Part shown: piece after piece, positions 33,228 to 45,463 of the stretch
Position numbering within the stretch: position 1 is the stretch's first letter
Layout: each line of letters begins with the position of its first letter
From: Xylogone sp. PMI_703
Lineage: Eukaryota > Ascomycota > Leotiomycetes
DNA length: 64,000 nucleotides
Direction: 5' to 3'
Assembly: GCA_021399445.1 (NCBI GenBank)
Contig: JAJTUQ010000006.1
Location: 2,728,001 to 2,792,000, forward strand
Translations under genes and position numbers: made by a program
The notes under the pieces: model-generated
Database searches by the model: none
What the model was told of the DNA's origin: nothing
Seen by the model: the letters and a program-made list of their open reading frames with translations, nothing else

Positions 33228-34163
33228 AAGTCTTGTAGTATTGAAGGCAATGGCTTATTGAAATCTTACCATTTCCTGAGATAAACCCTCTAGAATATTT
33301 TGAAGTTTATCCTAGAGAGCATACTTATCATCCGTTGGTTAATTTATATAGTTAAAATAATCATAGTTTCGCATAACGTGGCAAATTTGATGTAACATTT
33401 CAATATTGTGTAAGGTTTTGTTGGAACAATGGTCCTAATAATTTGCAACCCTATCATTCTGCTTGCTTCTCTGATTGGCTACTGAGTGGATTTTGGCCAA
33501 TTAGGAGAAGTGAGGAGAATGACAGGGCTGCGAATTATTTTTATCCAGACAAGATGATAAGCTTAAGCTACTGCTGTACCGTAACGGCGATGCTTGAATC
33601 GCTGAAGATAGAGTACGCGCGGATAGCTAATTAGCCTCGAATGGGTTTGATCGCGCGATCGAGATTAGCAAAATCACGGACCCGTTTCCCTGGGCAGAAT
33701 ACTCAGTACGGTACCGTGGTAGATTACGCAAGGAGATTATCCTGTGCGGATGTTTGTATCCCGCAAGGAGCAGGTCGATTTTGCCTCATCGTCGTGTTAA
33801 GGTTAAAGTTTAAAATAGCAACCGCTATTCCCGTCCAAGAAGGAACACTTCCCCATGCAGGATGGGATGGCAAATAGTCTGCACAGTCCGCCAACCTGTG
33901 TCTACGGTAATAAGCTTCATCGAGCTGCATCGAGCTCCATCAGGCTCCATTGTAGCGGCCGCAGCGCCCGCACCACCTCAATGTTGGGTGATGCTATATC
34001 CCAACACTTCCCTCCTGCGGATTCCGCATTCCGCAATCCTGCTCACTGAGTCGAATTGGACGGATCTAAATTAATCCAACGAATTTGGACTGTTGAATCT
34101 GGCTTGAGATGGTCTCTGCAGTCAGCACTTCCGTGACGCCTCTTCCTCTCACGCCGACGCATT
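33228..34163. other. Intergenic, no gene recognised
   Basis: Only short unrelated frames are present. The segment is the upstream region of the Zn2Cys6 regulator that starts at 34164. Confidence 0.4.
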
Positions 34164-36188
34164 ATGATGGACACGGAGATGTCCTCCCCTGTAATGGAGA
34201 CTGCCGCGCATGCTTGTACACCGTGCAAGAAGGGCAAGCGACGGTGTGACAAGATCCTGCCAAGCTGCTCCTTGTGTGAGAGGTGAGTCCATCGAGGCTC
34301 TGCTCCACTAGAATGCTGTGGTTTCAACAGTGCTACGTTCCCTTGTCCTCTTGGAGCGACAGCATTGTCCAGAACTGAACAAAGTGTATAGGATAGGTCG
34401 TCCGTGTGATTATTCAATACCCTCGCCCAGCGCAGACGGCCCTCCCAGTTTGCGCTCGAGGATCCTGCAGCTGGAACAGTTGGTTGCATGGCTCTCAGAT
34501 CAACTCCCATCCACGGTACAGGTATCTGCCGGTTCCACCGATTCTGATGATGTAGCTACGACCACAACACTTGTTGCGGATGCAGATACAGATGCATCCA
34601 ATACCTACTCTCAATGTCTCTTCCTTGACTCGACCCTGTCCGAATATTGCGATATCCCTGATAATGAAGGCGGGTTTACCATCCCGCCAGAGCTGTTGGC
34701 TGCAGTAGGGGACAGGTTGGGCATCGAGCAGACCGTAACCGAGTATTTCCAATCCGTGAATGTGTGGATGCCGATCATAAGCAAAGCCAAGCTCGACAGA
34801 TTGATAAAAACGGGGACACAAAATCAAAACCCGCGGGCAGACTTGGCGTTGTTGCTTCTGTCCCTGAAATTGGTGCTGGAGGTGCCTAAAGGTGGTAATG
34901 CGGGACAGTCGTGGCTCTACACCACGGCAAAACGATTCTGCGCAGAACTGGAGATAGAAGGCGTGTGCTCTCTGATAAAGCTGCAGGCCAGTCTAATCAT
35001 TGCAGTATATGAATTAGGACATGCCATCTTTCCAGCTGCCTACACGTCCATCGGAAATTGTGCAAGACATGGCATTAGCCTCGGCCTCCATAATAAACTG
35101 GCTCCACAGATGCTACGAAGAGCACGGGGTTGGGTGGATTGGGAAGAGAGGCAGAGAGTCTGGTGGTTCATAATCGTACTTGACAGGTCTGGATGCTTGT
35201 TTATGCCATGAAGATGTGCTAGCTTTTGACACCCGTGCTAGATATGTTACAATTGGGAGTGACTACCGGTCACTATGTACAGAAGATCCGACTCCCGATA
35301 TGTATATCCCAACAAACGATGCGGCTTGGGAACAAGGAGTGTGTCTCTATCCGAATAATCCCAACTCGCAGCGTGAGAAGATGGATCGTATAGACTGATC
35401 AGATATTACCGAGCAGGAAATCGTGCCCCCTGAAAGAGTGTCACTATCATCTCCGACAAGTATATCAGTCAGTCCGTTCGCACGCGTGGCTCAAGCATCC
35501 AATCTACTGGGACGAGTGATCAGGCACTGCAATGACCGAACAAGTTCGCCTGCATTCATGCTGGACAATATGGAACTGTTGCACCAGACGACATCGTCAC
35601 TTATTGTTCTCTTGACCGACGATCCTAGCATTGCAGACTCGTTCTATCTAGCTCACGCAGTTTGCTTGAGGTAATAAAGCCTACTTGACCCGGATGCTCT
35701 TTTTAAGCGCACTAACTTTTGTCAGTGCTCTTATGAAACTCGATGGTCACCACACCTGTGATTCGTATGACGATGACCGGCCAGTTCCGATCGAAACAGC
35801 AGCCGTGTTCCGCGAAAGCATGGATCGTGCCATCATAAAGATAAGAGAGGATAGCACGAGAGTAGTGTACTTTGTAGAGTCATTGATGAATCAAATACGA
35901 GACTCCGGTCTGGATGGCATCTCCCCATTAGTGATGCACTGTGTCTACCGTGCGGCAGTTGCTCTGTCATTTGGAGCCAATGAGTCAGAGGAGAGGCATT
36001 ATATTAATGGACAGGCTATCTGCGAAGAATTGCTTCGGACGATGAACACCAGATGGAAAGCGGCAGGTATTGACTCTCACGGCGACTGCCATTAATTTTC
36101 GTTCCAATCGCTCTAACCATCTATTACAGGAGCCTACCTAACTCTCCTGAGACTTGCGGAAAAGGAAATGAGACGGGAGACATACTAG
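34164..36188 (+). CDS. Zn2Cys6 transcription factor
   Basis: Exons 34164..34282, 34392..35186, 35242..35338, 35414..35670, 35726..36066 and 36130..36188 give 555 aa. Residues about 17-50 form the binuclear cluster CTPCKKGKRRCDKILPSCSLC, with the last Cys (RIGRPCDY) supplied by exon 2 through a 109-bp intron. A short coiled-coil-like linker follows (SLRSRILQLEQLVAWL). The rest is the fungal regulatory domain (EYFQSVNVWMPIISKAKLDRL, HGISLGLHNK, WVDWEERQRVWWFIIVLDRYVTIG). The introns at 35187 (donor GTCTGG) and 35339 (GTGTGT) have weak donors but restore family-like sequence. It is upstream of the esterase/dehydrogenase/decarboxylase group and may regulate it. Confidence 0.82.
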
Positions 36189-36330
36189 GCCTGGAAAGCA
36201 GAGAATACTTGATTTCGTAGGTATCAAGGGATGTGGATTGTAACCAGTCTCCACAATAGATTAAATCTTGCCTAAAAATGTTCTCACCACACCTCAACTT
36301 TAACTATCAGGATTCTGATATCTGACCTCA

Positions 36331-37559
36331 TCACTTTTGTTCCAAGAGCCATGCCACGCCTGCCATTATATCCGCGGTTTGCTTCTTGCTGCTCTGCAGC
36401 TGAGGCCACATAACCCAAAATCCATGTGGTAGTCCAGGATATATGTCCATCTTCGTCTTCACACCACTCTCTCGCAGAACTTGTTCGTAGATAAGCCCAT
36501 CGTCTCTCAAGATATCAAGCCCGCAAACCTGCATGTATGTCGGTGGTAGTCCAGAGAGACCTTTCGGATGTAGAATTGGCCAAGTCATGAAGGAATCAGG
36601 GTCTCCGCCGTAGGTGTCTGCCATACCACGATTAGTAATTGAAAGAAGCAGCGGAGTTCTTGAGGTATAGAACACATACTGATAGCTTCGTATCCACGTT
36701 CTCTGTCGAGTATCGGTGCATTCGCGTTTTGTTCGTAACTGAGGTACACATCGCGGAGCCTCTCAGGCACACGCTCTGGGTTTACCGCTGGAATAATAGA
36801 AATTACTAGTCCAGTAATTGGAGGAGAAAACCCCTGATCGCGTGCTAAAAGGGACACAACGGCAGAGAGATTTGCTCCTGCGGACTCTCCACCAACGATG
36901 AATGTCTTCGAAGGGTCTGCACCCATCTGTTGAGCATTTTCCGTACTCTTTTATGCTCGATAAAATCAGATATCCTGTCTGCAACCCCTTACAAAAAAAG
37001 GCTGATAGCGAACAAATCCACGTACCCATTTTACAACATCCCAACAGTCCTCTACTGCCGCAGGCCACGGATGTTCGGGAGCAAGTCGGTAGTCAACGTT
37101 CACGACAACGAAGCCAAACTTCACGACCAGTCGACGACAGTCCTCCTCCTTGGTGTCCAAACCACCCATCGAAAAACCTCCACCATGTATCATAATAAAG
37201 AGCGGATCTCCTCCCGACTGGCGAACCACCCCTTTGTATATCCGTACTGGGATTGTATGGCTTCCTCTGGAAGGGATTTGTTGGTCTTCCTCGATCACTG
37301 TTTTGGGCTTTGGCTCGTGGAAAGCACTCAGAACAGTGAGCTGTGCGCGCCTCTCTTCAAGCGTCAGTTTGTCTCCTGGTAATGTGCCTGATGCCTGCTT
37401 GGCCGCCGCCGTCTCGGCCAGAAGCTGATGGATAAGTCAACTCGTCAACTTCGGGGGCGAAGCGTGGATTCATTGTAATCATTTTTTTCGATCTTGTCAT
37501 ACCTTAGCAAACTCCGGATCTGGCTTTGCCAGTGCAAGCTGCTCTTCATGGGACAACAT
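36331..37559 (-). CDS. Alpha/beta hydrolase, hormone-sensitive-lipase type esterase
   Basis: Exons 37559..37503, 37424..37026, 36947..36680 and 36617..36331 give 336 aa. The oxyanion-hole motif is IMIHGGGFSMG, the nucleophile elbow is GGESAGAN, the acid is probably in QVCGLDILRDDGLIYE, and the catalytic His is in PGLPHGFW. This is the alpha/beta hydrolase fold-3 family, hydrolysing short-chain esters or lactones. There is no signal peptide, so it is probably cytosolic. An intron (78 bp, GTACGT..AAAAG) must be removed to obtain VVKWSTENAQQMGADPSK. Confidence 0.87.
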
Positions 37560-38161
37560 CTTGTATACTGCCGGACTGGATCTTGCATACGGATTTGATG
37601 ATAGCTAGCCCTGAGCTCCCAGATTGACAACTTGAGCTCCCTGAGCGAACCGAGCGATCGGAGTTCAGCGCCATTTATACTTCCTATTCTCTATATCGAA
37701 AGACACCTGCGTCAGTGGGATGGGAAGCAAATTGTCTCGGGTCTGGGTGTTGGTCTGGTGTGTGTTTGGCCATGTTTACCCAAATCTTCATTGCGGGCCT
37801 CTGCGGCCCCGCAGCTAATATTTCTATGCGGTTGAATATTTCTATGCGGATCCCGCATGCCGCAACAGATCATCAACAACTCGCAGCCGTAGAACAGAGG
37901 CTCAGTGGCCCCTGAAAACTACTCATTCAGTACAACCATATTCTCACGAAGCCAAAATGGTTTTGGTGTGCCTGGATGGCGAAATTGATATCATCATTCC
38001 ATTACACCGCGACCCCTATTTTCTGCCGAGCTGAACTAATGGAGATGAAAGAATCATATATAAAGTCTTAGCTCCCCCTATCTCTTCTGGTATGCTTCAT
38101 TCACTTCTTGCTTTAACCTTATTCGAACTGGTGTGTATTTTGCTCCCAAACCTAACCAACA

Positions 38162-39335
38162 ATGACCTTCACTCCAGACTCACTCCCGGATCTCAAAGAG
38201 AGGGTCTATATTGTGACCGGAGGAAACACTGGCATGTGAGTAATGTTATGCTTTTATTGTTACGTCATTTAATATATACAAGACACCATTTTTTTCTGTA
38301 CTTTCCTTTGCAATCTTTAACTGATTGAATCTGAACAGTGGTCAAGCAACAGTCTTCCACCTCGCAAAACATGGCGCAAAGGTGTACATGGGGGCTCGGA
38401 GCGAGAGTAAAGCTCAAGCAGCTATCCAAGGCATAAAGCAGGAAATACCAGATGCTGAAGTTGAGATGTTGTTAATGGACCTGATGGATCTAAGCTCAGT
38501 CGTGGCAGCTGCGAAGAAAATCTTGCAGATAGAGCCAAAGCTGCACGGCTTGGTGAACAACGCAGGTATCATGGCAGTGCCGACACAGACAACAAAAGAC
38601 GGCTATGAATCTCAGTGGCAGGTAATTCACATGTGATCCGTTTCTGTTCTCTTTACTAAAAGTCATTTCTTTCATTATAGACAAACTACCTATCTCACTG
38701 GCTGCTGACCAGATTACTGCTGCCGCTCCTCCTGTCCACCTCAGCCTCGAGTCAACCAGGTGTAGTCCGAGTAATAAATGTATCGTCTGTAGGACACAAG
38801 CAGTGGGCTCCGTCAACTGGCATCGACTTTGAAGATATCAATCAGACCAAAACTGGCCCTTGGTCTCGCTATGGACAATCAAAATTGGGAAACATCCTCC
38901 ATAGCAAAGAATTACTTCGGAGGTATGGGCCTGGGGGATCAGAGCTTCGTCCAGGTGACGGTCGAATTTGGACTGCGAGTGTCCATCCTGGTAATATTGA
39001 CACGTGAGTTAACGTCAGGCTTTTTCCATACAATCTCGTGTATCTAACTTCATTTCAGGCAGTTAAACCACAATGCAAAAGGCCTCTCGACCGCGCTAGC
39101 AATTGCAAGGCCGATACTGAAGGTGTTCAATGTGGGAACTTCCGTTGAAAGTGGCGCCTATAACTCACTCTTTACTGTAGCCAGTTCCAGTTTCACCGCC
39201 CAGATGAACGGCAAATACTTTGTTCCAGTGGTTAAGATTGGCACTCCCAGCAAATTTGCAGAGGATGCAGTATTGGCAAAAAAGCTCTGGGAATGGACCG
39301 ATAAAGAGATGCGTGCCAAAGGGTTCCTGACATAG
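38162..39335 (+). CDS. Short-chain dehydrogenase/reductase
   Basis: Exons 38162..38235, 38339..38621, 38681..39003 and 39059..39335 give 318 aa. The cofactor-binding motif TGGNTGIG is split by the first intron. NNAGIM, VINVSSVGH (catalytic Ser) and YGQSK (YxxxK) are all present. The layout is that of WW-oxidoreductase/retinol-dehydrogenase-like fungal SDRs, which usually prefer NADP(H). The substrate is unknown; the neighbours (esterase, ThDP decarboxylase) suggest alcohol/ketone or aldehyde interconversion in a small catabolic route. Confidence 0.88.
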
Positions 39336-40343
39336 TGGTGCTGCCCCCTGGAGATTAGTTTTAATTTTCATTGGATTTGGATCGGAGCTCTTACCCCTCT
39401 AAATCGATGGATATATAGTTCGAAAGACCAATCAATGGTCATGTAAGGTATTTCGTAACCTAGAAGGTAGCAAAAGAGCATTTTTCGTAGTCACTATTCT
39501 CCGAGTTCTGATTTGCCGGAATTCCTATATGTCTTGATAGTAAAAGGCAGTTTTGGTGGAAGCTTGTAGATGGTTAACGAATAGCGTCATGATTTCTGCC
39601 CATTGAATCGACCATCACTTGGAGATTCAAACAAGGTACGTATAGCGGCTTCTCCATTCCTGTCTTCTTCCTGACCGAGGGTGTCCATCCCAATTCCATA
39701 GAGTAGAGATTATGGTATCCACAATGATGCATCAGGCAGAATGTGGTCAAAATATATAAATCCACTCAGCCTCTCTTTTATCTCCGGCCAGGTATATAAG
39801 CCAACGCATTGTAAAAGATGGCAAAATCTGACACTGAACGGTGCAGAGAAAGCCAGAAATAATATTTCGTCAATCTACCACAAAGATTCTCTTGAAGATA
39901 CAGCTACATTAGCTGACAAGAGAATGATGGACTTGGAGGGGTAGGACGAGGAAGATAATACCGAAGTTGAGTCTCAAAAGTCTCAAGATTATGCAGTAGT
40001 CTCGGTATAACTTCATTTTTGCCATATGTAATGCATATTTTTGTGCTTAAATTATTATGGGGATAACTAGTTGCATTACTGAGTCTCTTAGTACAGTAAT
40101 AATTGTATGTGATCATGAGGTGCGGTTGTGCTAAAATATAATCCGGTGTCGGCGGTAGTGGTCTTCTGTCAAGTAAAAAAAAAGAACGTGCCCAAATGGA
40201 TTTAAGTTCCCACTATATTGTTTTACAAATCTCATATTTGAGTCAGATTAGCGGCTTATTTAGTAGTCCGATTACACTATGAGCTACAACATTTATATTT
40301 CTCATTTTAAGAGTATAATGAATATTTGTTGCTTTAATCAAGC
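39336..40343. other. Intergenic, no gene recognised
   Basis: AT-rich spacer between the convergent dehydrogenase and decarboxylase genes. I see no conserved frames. Confidence 0.4.
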
Positions 40344-41987
40344 TTAGCCTACAAGAGAGTGTAAGTGTCGATCGATAGCAAATTCGATCAATGTTGGGCC
40401 ATCCATCTTCAACGCCTCCTGAAAGTGCATCTGAAGCTCCACCGTATTCTTCGCATAGAAAGCTGGACAGCCATACGATGTTGCTATCGCCTGCGCATTC
40501 AACCCAGGTAAATCTAATGCGGGCACATTCGGGGTTTCCTCCAGAACGGCAAATTCTTTCAAGATAGCATACTCCTCGTTACGTGGCACAAGGTATATAA
40601 GCTTAACCTTCTGCTGGACAGCAGTGTAGATACTTTGGACAGAATATTGTAGACTTCCATCGCCAATAGCGAGGACTGTGGGTCGAGAAGTCCCGTTATG
40701 TTTCTGCGCTAGAGCAATGCCCACGGCGGCAGGTGCGTTCCAGCCTAGACCACCACTGGCGAAAGTGAAATAAGACTCTGGCTGCTCCGCTGGCCAGACT
40801 TGCAGTAGATTTTGGGCATTAGACGGTGACTCTTGCACCAGTAATGCATTATTCGGACGAAGCTGGGCTATGGTAGCCCAAGCATCTAGGGCAGTCATGG
40901 GAGAGGCTCCAGGATTTTCAGGCAGGTGAGCCAGAGAAGTCTCAACGGATGACCCAGGTACTGTTGATTCTAAAGGCCGGTCAAAAGCAGAGTGAAGCAG
41001 TTGATATAATCCTTCGAGTGCAAGTCGTGCGTCAGAGAGCAAGCTGTCACCAACAAGTGCAGTCGCAGCATCATGCGGATCGTTGGTAATGTGTATAAGT
41101 TCTAGGCCAGATGGTACAACTGTACCAGGGACGTATGGGTAGTATCTCCAAACCTCTGCCCCAACAACAAGTACCAGGTCATATCCGGTGAGCTTGTCGC
41201 TCAACGGCCCTCTGGCCATTGGTAACATACCTTTGTACAGCACATGTCTTTCTGGGAAGACAGCGCGCTCAGCCAGCGGAGCTTGAAAAACAGGAGCACG
41301 GAGTAGCTCCGCGAACTTGACGGCCGCCTCCCAGCCTAAACTTTTGTCGACTTCTTGGCCTAGAACCAGAGCGAAGTTCTTGGCTTTTGCTATGCGATTA
41401 GCAAATGACGAGAGCTGCTCTGGGTCCGGCGCAATCCTGGTGCTGACAGCTCGCGGGATCGGCGTAGACAATATCTTTGCATCCCAGTCATCTAACGGGA
41501 TTGACAAGTAGACAGGTCCGGCAGGTGGCATGATTGCCGTTGCAATAGCCCTGATCAGTGCAGCGGGCACATCCTGTGCGCGAACCGGTTGATATGCCCA
41601 CTTGACCCACGGCTTGGGCATAGTTTCCGCATCACGGTTTGATAGCATTGGCTCACCAATCAGCATTTCCCTTGTCTGCTGGCCGGCAATTATGATCAAT
41701 GGTGTCTTGTTCAGGAACGCGGTCATGATGTTACCCATCCCGTTCCCAGTCCCGGCTGAGGTGTGCAGGCTGGCTACAGCAGGCTTGCGGGTTGCTTGCG
41801 AGTACCCATCTGCCATAGCAACTACAGAAGCCTCTTGCAAGCCAAGGACATATTCAAAATCGGATGGGAAGTTCTTTAACATCGGCTGCTCTGTTGAACC
41901 CGGGTTACCAAATATGGTCCTTATGTCATATGAGCGAAGTAGATTGTAGAACGCATGCCAGACAGTATTGCCTTCGTCACTAGCCAT
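40344..41987 (-). CDS. Thiamine-diphosphate enzyme, benzoylformate decarboxylase-like
   Basis: A single-exon 547-aa frame from the Met at 41987 (GGCCATGG context); an in-frame Met at 42113 would add 42 residues without family similarity. The N-terminal PYR domain has IRTIFGNPGSTEQP, LQEASVVAMADGYS (ThDP-activating Glu region) and HTSAGTGNGMGNI. The middle Rossmann-like domain and the C-terminal PP domain follow, with the ThDP/Mg motif GDGSLQYSVQSIYTAVQQ ending in VPRNEEYA. This is the benzoylformate-decarboxylase subgroup, which converts 2-oxo-aryl acids to aldehydes plus CO2. Oxalyl-CoA decarboxylase or acetolactate-synthase-like roles are less likely given length and motifs. Being intronless in this gene-dense but intron-rich setting is notable. 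Confidence 0.85.
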   Translation of the reverse strand: MASDEGNTVWHAFYNLLRSYDIRTIFGNPGSTEQPMLKNFPSDFEYVLGLQEASVVAMADGYSQATRKPAVASLHTSAGTGNGMGNIMTAFLNKTPLIIIAGQQTREMLIGEPMLSNRDAETMPKPWVKWAYQPVRAQDVPAALIRAIATAIMPPAGPVYLSIPLDDWDAKILSTPIPRAVSTRIAPDPEQLSSFANRIAKAKNFALVLGQEVDKSLGWEAAVKFAELLRAPVFQAPLAERAVFPERHVLYKGMLPMARGPLSDKLTGYDLVLVVGAEVWRYYPYVPGTVVPSGLELIHITNDPHDAATALVGDSLLSDARLALEGLYQLLHSAFDRPLESTVPGSSVETSLAHLPENPGASPMTALDAWATIAQLRPNNALLVQESPSNAQNLLQVWPAEQPESYFTFASGGLGWNAPAAVGIALAQKHNGTSRPTVLAIGDGSLQYSVQSIYTAVQQKVKLIYLVPRNEEYAILKEFAVLEETPNVPALDLPGLNAQAIATSYGCPAFYAKNTVELQMHFQEALKMDGPTLIEFAIDRHLHSLVG

Positions 41988-44071
41988 GGCCCTGTTGTAG
42001 CCGGAAACCGACTGCAGTGTAATTGCGTCAAGATGAACGAGCAATCTGAGGAGTAATGATGACTGTTTTCTTGGGCATATATTGAGAAGTGGGAAAGCAT
42101 CACATCGTGACAAAGGTTATATTATGTATAGTTAATATAAAAAGATTACCACGTGAATTGCTTTACGACCGATTAGGCCAATGGACCGCCCACCAATGAT
42201 GAAGGTCATAGTAGTATGAAGGTATGCACATAGCTTATTAATTCAAGAATTGTATCAGTAAGATTTCTCGACGGCCTACAAACGATTAACTCGATTTGGG
42301 TGGAGCAACTGGCATAACTAGTGAAGTACTTTGTCCACGATACATCGCGCTGTAGTTGGGACCCTTAGTATCCATTGTAACTAGTACCAGGCCCGTTAGG
42401 CCCAAATTACATTCAGGGTTGCCAGCCGGTCGAAGCTATAATTGGGTGATAACGCTAAAAGTAGCTGTAAAATGGCTTTTGAGGCTGGTAGTCGATATCC
42501 ACAAGCGGGGTCACAATCAATATTACGTGGTTTTTGTACAGTAACATGGCAGCATGATAATATGCTCCACATAACGGACACCTGGAGGTTCGCACAAGCT
42601 CTAAGCAGGTAATATATTCTCAAAGTAATAATCGGAGGCTATGATAGTTTTTGTTTCATAGCTTGATGCTGGATATATTCAAGTGTTCAGGCACCGCCTG
42701 CTCTTGACCTTATGCTATTACTTGCCATATCCTTATTGTCGCCCTATCATTCTCTACATACTGACCAAAACCATCACGGTCAGGCAGATATCGTCCTTCA
42801 CCCCTAGTAAGAACGCCACACTTAAATTCTTTAAAGATCTTAAGATTTTATCATATGACTGTTTTAAGAGTTTTACGGTAAAATTCAGTAGCCGATAAAG
42901 CTGGGTGGCCGGACAAGCTAGGAAATACGTTACTTAAAGATGTCCATTAGGGATTCGGGTGGTAATAATAGTGGTTATGTAAAAGGTTAAGGCACTTGCG
43001 TCAACTTCCCGGAACTCATTTCGTGCGCTTATTTCGCGATCCCGAACGATGGATAGGGGATGCTGTTGACCACCCACTGAGAGTCAAGGAAGATTTGAGA
43101 AAAAACTCTACTATATGGAGGTCGATCAGTGGCTGTAAGAATGAACGTGGCAACCAAGGGGGGGCGCTGTTGAAGGTCAAAAAGCTGTCCAACAGACCTG
43201 GATATTTGAGTGCATATATGTTAAGAGATATAAGATGTACTCTACTGAAGACATATGGTTACTCGAATTCCTAGGCCATAGATATCAGGATTTTCTATAC
43301 TAACATATCCTGAAGCTTCGATGGTTACGAGTAATATAACCAGTACGGAGGTGCTCGTACAGCGTAGCATTACGGATGCTTAGAATTGCAGTTGTGGTTG
43401 TGGTTGAATCCTCTCGGTCCCGACTACACAAAGGGTTGACAGAACTCAGTGAAACGCAACAACGTCAATTGACGGCAGATTGGCAATCGATTAACGTTAT
43501 CTATTTGAGTCTTGTTACATAGAACTCATTTCCAAAACCACTGCTTCCGTTTTACACTTTTATCTTCATGTGCTACGGCAGCATCACAATATCACACCAC
43601 TTGACAACCCGCGAATTGGAACAGCTGAAGCGTGGCATGGCTTGCGTATGTTTGGGTAAAAACACCACACACCATATGATTTTAAACGTGAGTACGCTAA
43701 TTCGTGTCTCCCCCCCCTCCCAAGAAGGCAGTTCCCTGCTCAGATAGAAGGCCTGGACCAGATACCGTTGCCTTTACTTGGTCCCGACTGGCGAGTGACG
43801 TCTTCAGTGTCTCGTGCAGAAAACGTAGGGGAGCGTGAGGGCAGCAAGATGAGGCGGATGGAGAAATCGGCATCAAGTTTGTCTATAAAGCTACTCTCTG
43901 TGCTTCCTCCAAACCGATGATCGCTGATAACCTGAGCAACTACGGTGAGCTGCAAGATGACCAGCTTCGGCCAACCACCATCCAGTGAGAGAAGCAACAT
44001 CTTCCTTGGTCTTAAACCCCGTCATCAAACCAGAATCAAAAGAATATACTTGTTTAAGAAAAGTTACAACC
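41988..44071. other. Long intergenic stretch, nothing recognised
   Basis: About 2.1 kb between divergent genes. Only short frames without family resemblance are visible. It probably holds both promoters and eroded sequence. Confidence 0.4.
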
Positions 44072-45463
44072 ATGCCTACCCTTCACAACTGGAATCACGA
44101 GATCCGGTTTGAGGTAGCCGATGATCAACTCAAGACGCCGACACAGGTTTCGGAGGTCCAGGACATCGTCAAACAAGCCTGGAGCCAGAATCAACGGGTG
44201 ACCGTCATCGGTGCCATACATTCGACCACTGAATGTATGGTGGGCAGCGGCATTGTCATTTCGATGAAGAACATGGCTCGTATCCTCACCGTCGATCAAC
44301 AAAATATGACCGTCACCATACAGGCAGGCGCGACCCTGCACGAGGTGTGCTCCCACTTGAAAAAGTATGGCCTCCAGCTTCCTGTCATTCTGGAGTTCGG
44401 GAATTTCCAGATTGGCGCTATGAGCGGTACGCACGCCAACGACACCTCGATGACGCGCAGTGCGCAGTTCTCGTCTCATGTTGCCGGCGTGAAGCTGGTC
44501 ACGCCGGCCGGCGATGTAATGAAAATCTCAGAAACGCAAAACGCGGTATACCTGCCTGCCGTTCGTTCCCATTTCGGCATGTTGGGCGTCGTCTGTGAAG
44601 TCACAGTGCGCCTCTTCAAGACTCAGCCGCTGCACGTTGGTTTCCAGGTCATGGAGGTCAACTCGTTCCTTAACAGTTTTGCGGTGGAGCTGGAGGCTCT
44701 TAAAGCAGCCAACGATCAGGTGTTTGGAGTGCTATTTCCCAACTCGGGCAAACTGCTCTGGCAGTGCCGAAAGTTTGTGGAACCCGTGAAACCGAACCTG
44801 CATTCTTTAGCAACTTGGCTGGATCCTATTGAAAGCAAGGGTATCAGTCTGTTCGGAGATCTCTTTCTGCCCTTGGTGAAAACGAGCACGGCGGCCTACC
44901 CTTCAGCCACCGTCGCCAGAGCGGTCAATGCTGCACTTGTCGACTTGTGGCTGAAGATTATCCAGCACAGCTCCTATACTATCGACCCATGCGATCGTGG
45001 CATTATATATAGCGAAGACGATCCAGGATTTGAATTCTATGATTGGGTATTTCCAGAGGAGAATTGGGTTGCCATGGTACGGGCGCTTCTGGAACTGAGC
45101 GAGGGCCTCCGGCGAGAGCGCGAATCCATCTTGCAGTTGCCCGTCCTAATATACTTTCTCAAGCAGGACCAGGAGTCCCTTCTGTCGCGATCGCGCAATG
45201 GAAATATGATAGCGGTTGACCCTTTGTACCCTAACCCGTCGGACCCCATGTGGAAGGAGTTTCGCCTTACCTTTAACGAGATTGCCATGAAGCATGGCGG
45301 CATCCCGCATATCAACAAGACGCGCGATGGTGCAATCAGCTATTTTGCAAAAGCCTACGATCAGGAAATCCTCAAACGCTATCTTGAGATCCGCAACAAG
45401 TTCGACCCTAAAGACTTGTTTCTCAATGACTTCTTCAAGACCATGTTTGCCGAGTACCTCTGA
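44072..45463 (+). CDS. FAD-linked oxidase, L-gulono/D-arabinono-lactone oxidase-like
   Basis: An intronless 463-aa frame. Start at MPTLHNWNHEIRFEV, where family similarity begins; an upstream in-frame Met at 43985 would add 29 residues. The N-terminal PCMH-type FAD-binding domain shows RVTVIGAIHSTTECM and the loop GAMSGTHAND. The C-terminal ALO-type domain ends in ILKRYLEIRNKFDPKDLFLND, which is typical. Such flavoenzymes oxidise sugar lactones or related alcohols with O2 or another acceptor. The region is clearly more G+C-rich than its AT-rich flanks, and the gene has no intron, so horizontal acquisition (for example from bacteria) is possible but untested. Confidence 0.82.
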   Translation: MPTLHNWNHEIRFEVADDQLKTPTQVSEVQDIVKQAWSQNQRVTVIGAIHSTTECMVGSGIVISMKNMARILTVDQQNMTVTIQAGATLHEVCSHLKKYGLQLPVILEFGNFQIGAMSGTHANDTSMTRSAQFSSHVAGVKLVTPAGDVMKISETQNAVYLPAVRSHFGMLGVVCEVTVRLFKTQPLHVGFQVMEVNSFLNSFAVELEALKAANDQVFGVLFPNSGKLLWQCRKFVEPVKPNLHSLATWLDPIESKGISLFGDLFLPLVKTSTAAYPSATVARAVNAALVDLWLKIIQHSSYTIDPCDRGIIYSEDDPGFEFYDWVFPEENWVAMVRALLELSEGLRRERESILQLPVLIYFLKQDQESLLSRSRNGNMIAVDPLYPNPSDPMWKEFRLTFNEIAMKHGGIPHINKTRDGAISYFAKAYDQEILKRYLEIRNKFDPKDLFLNDFFKTMFAEYL

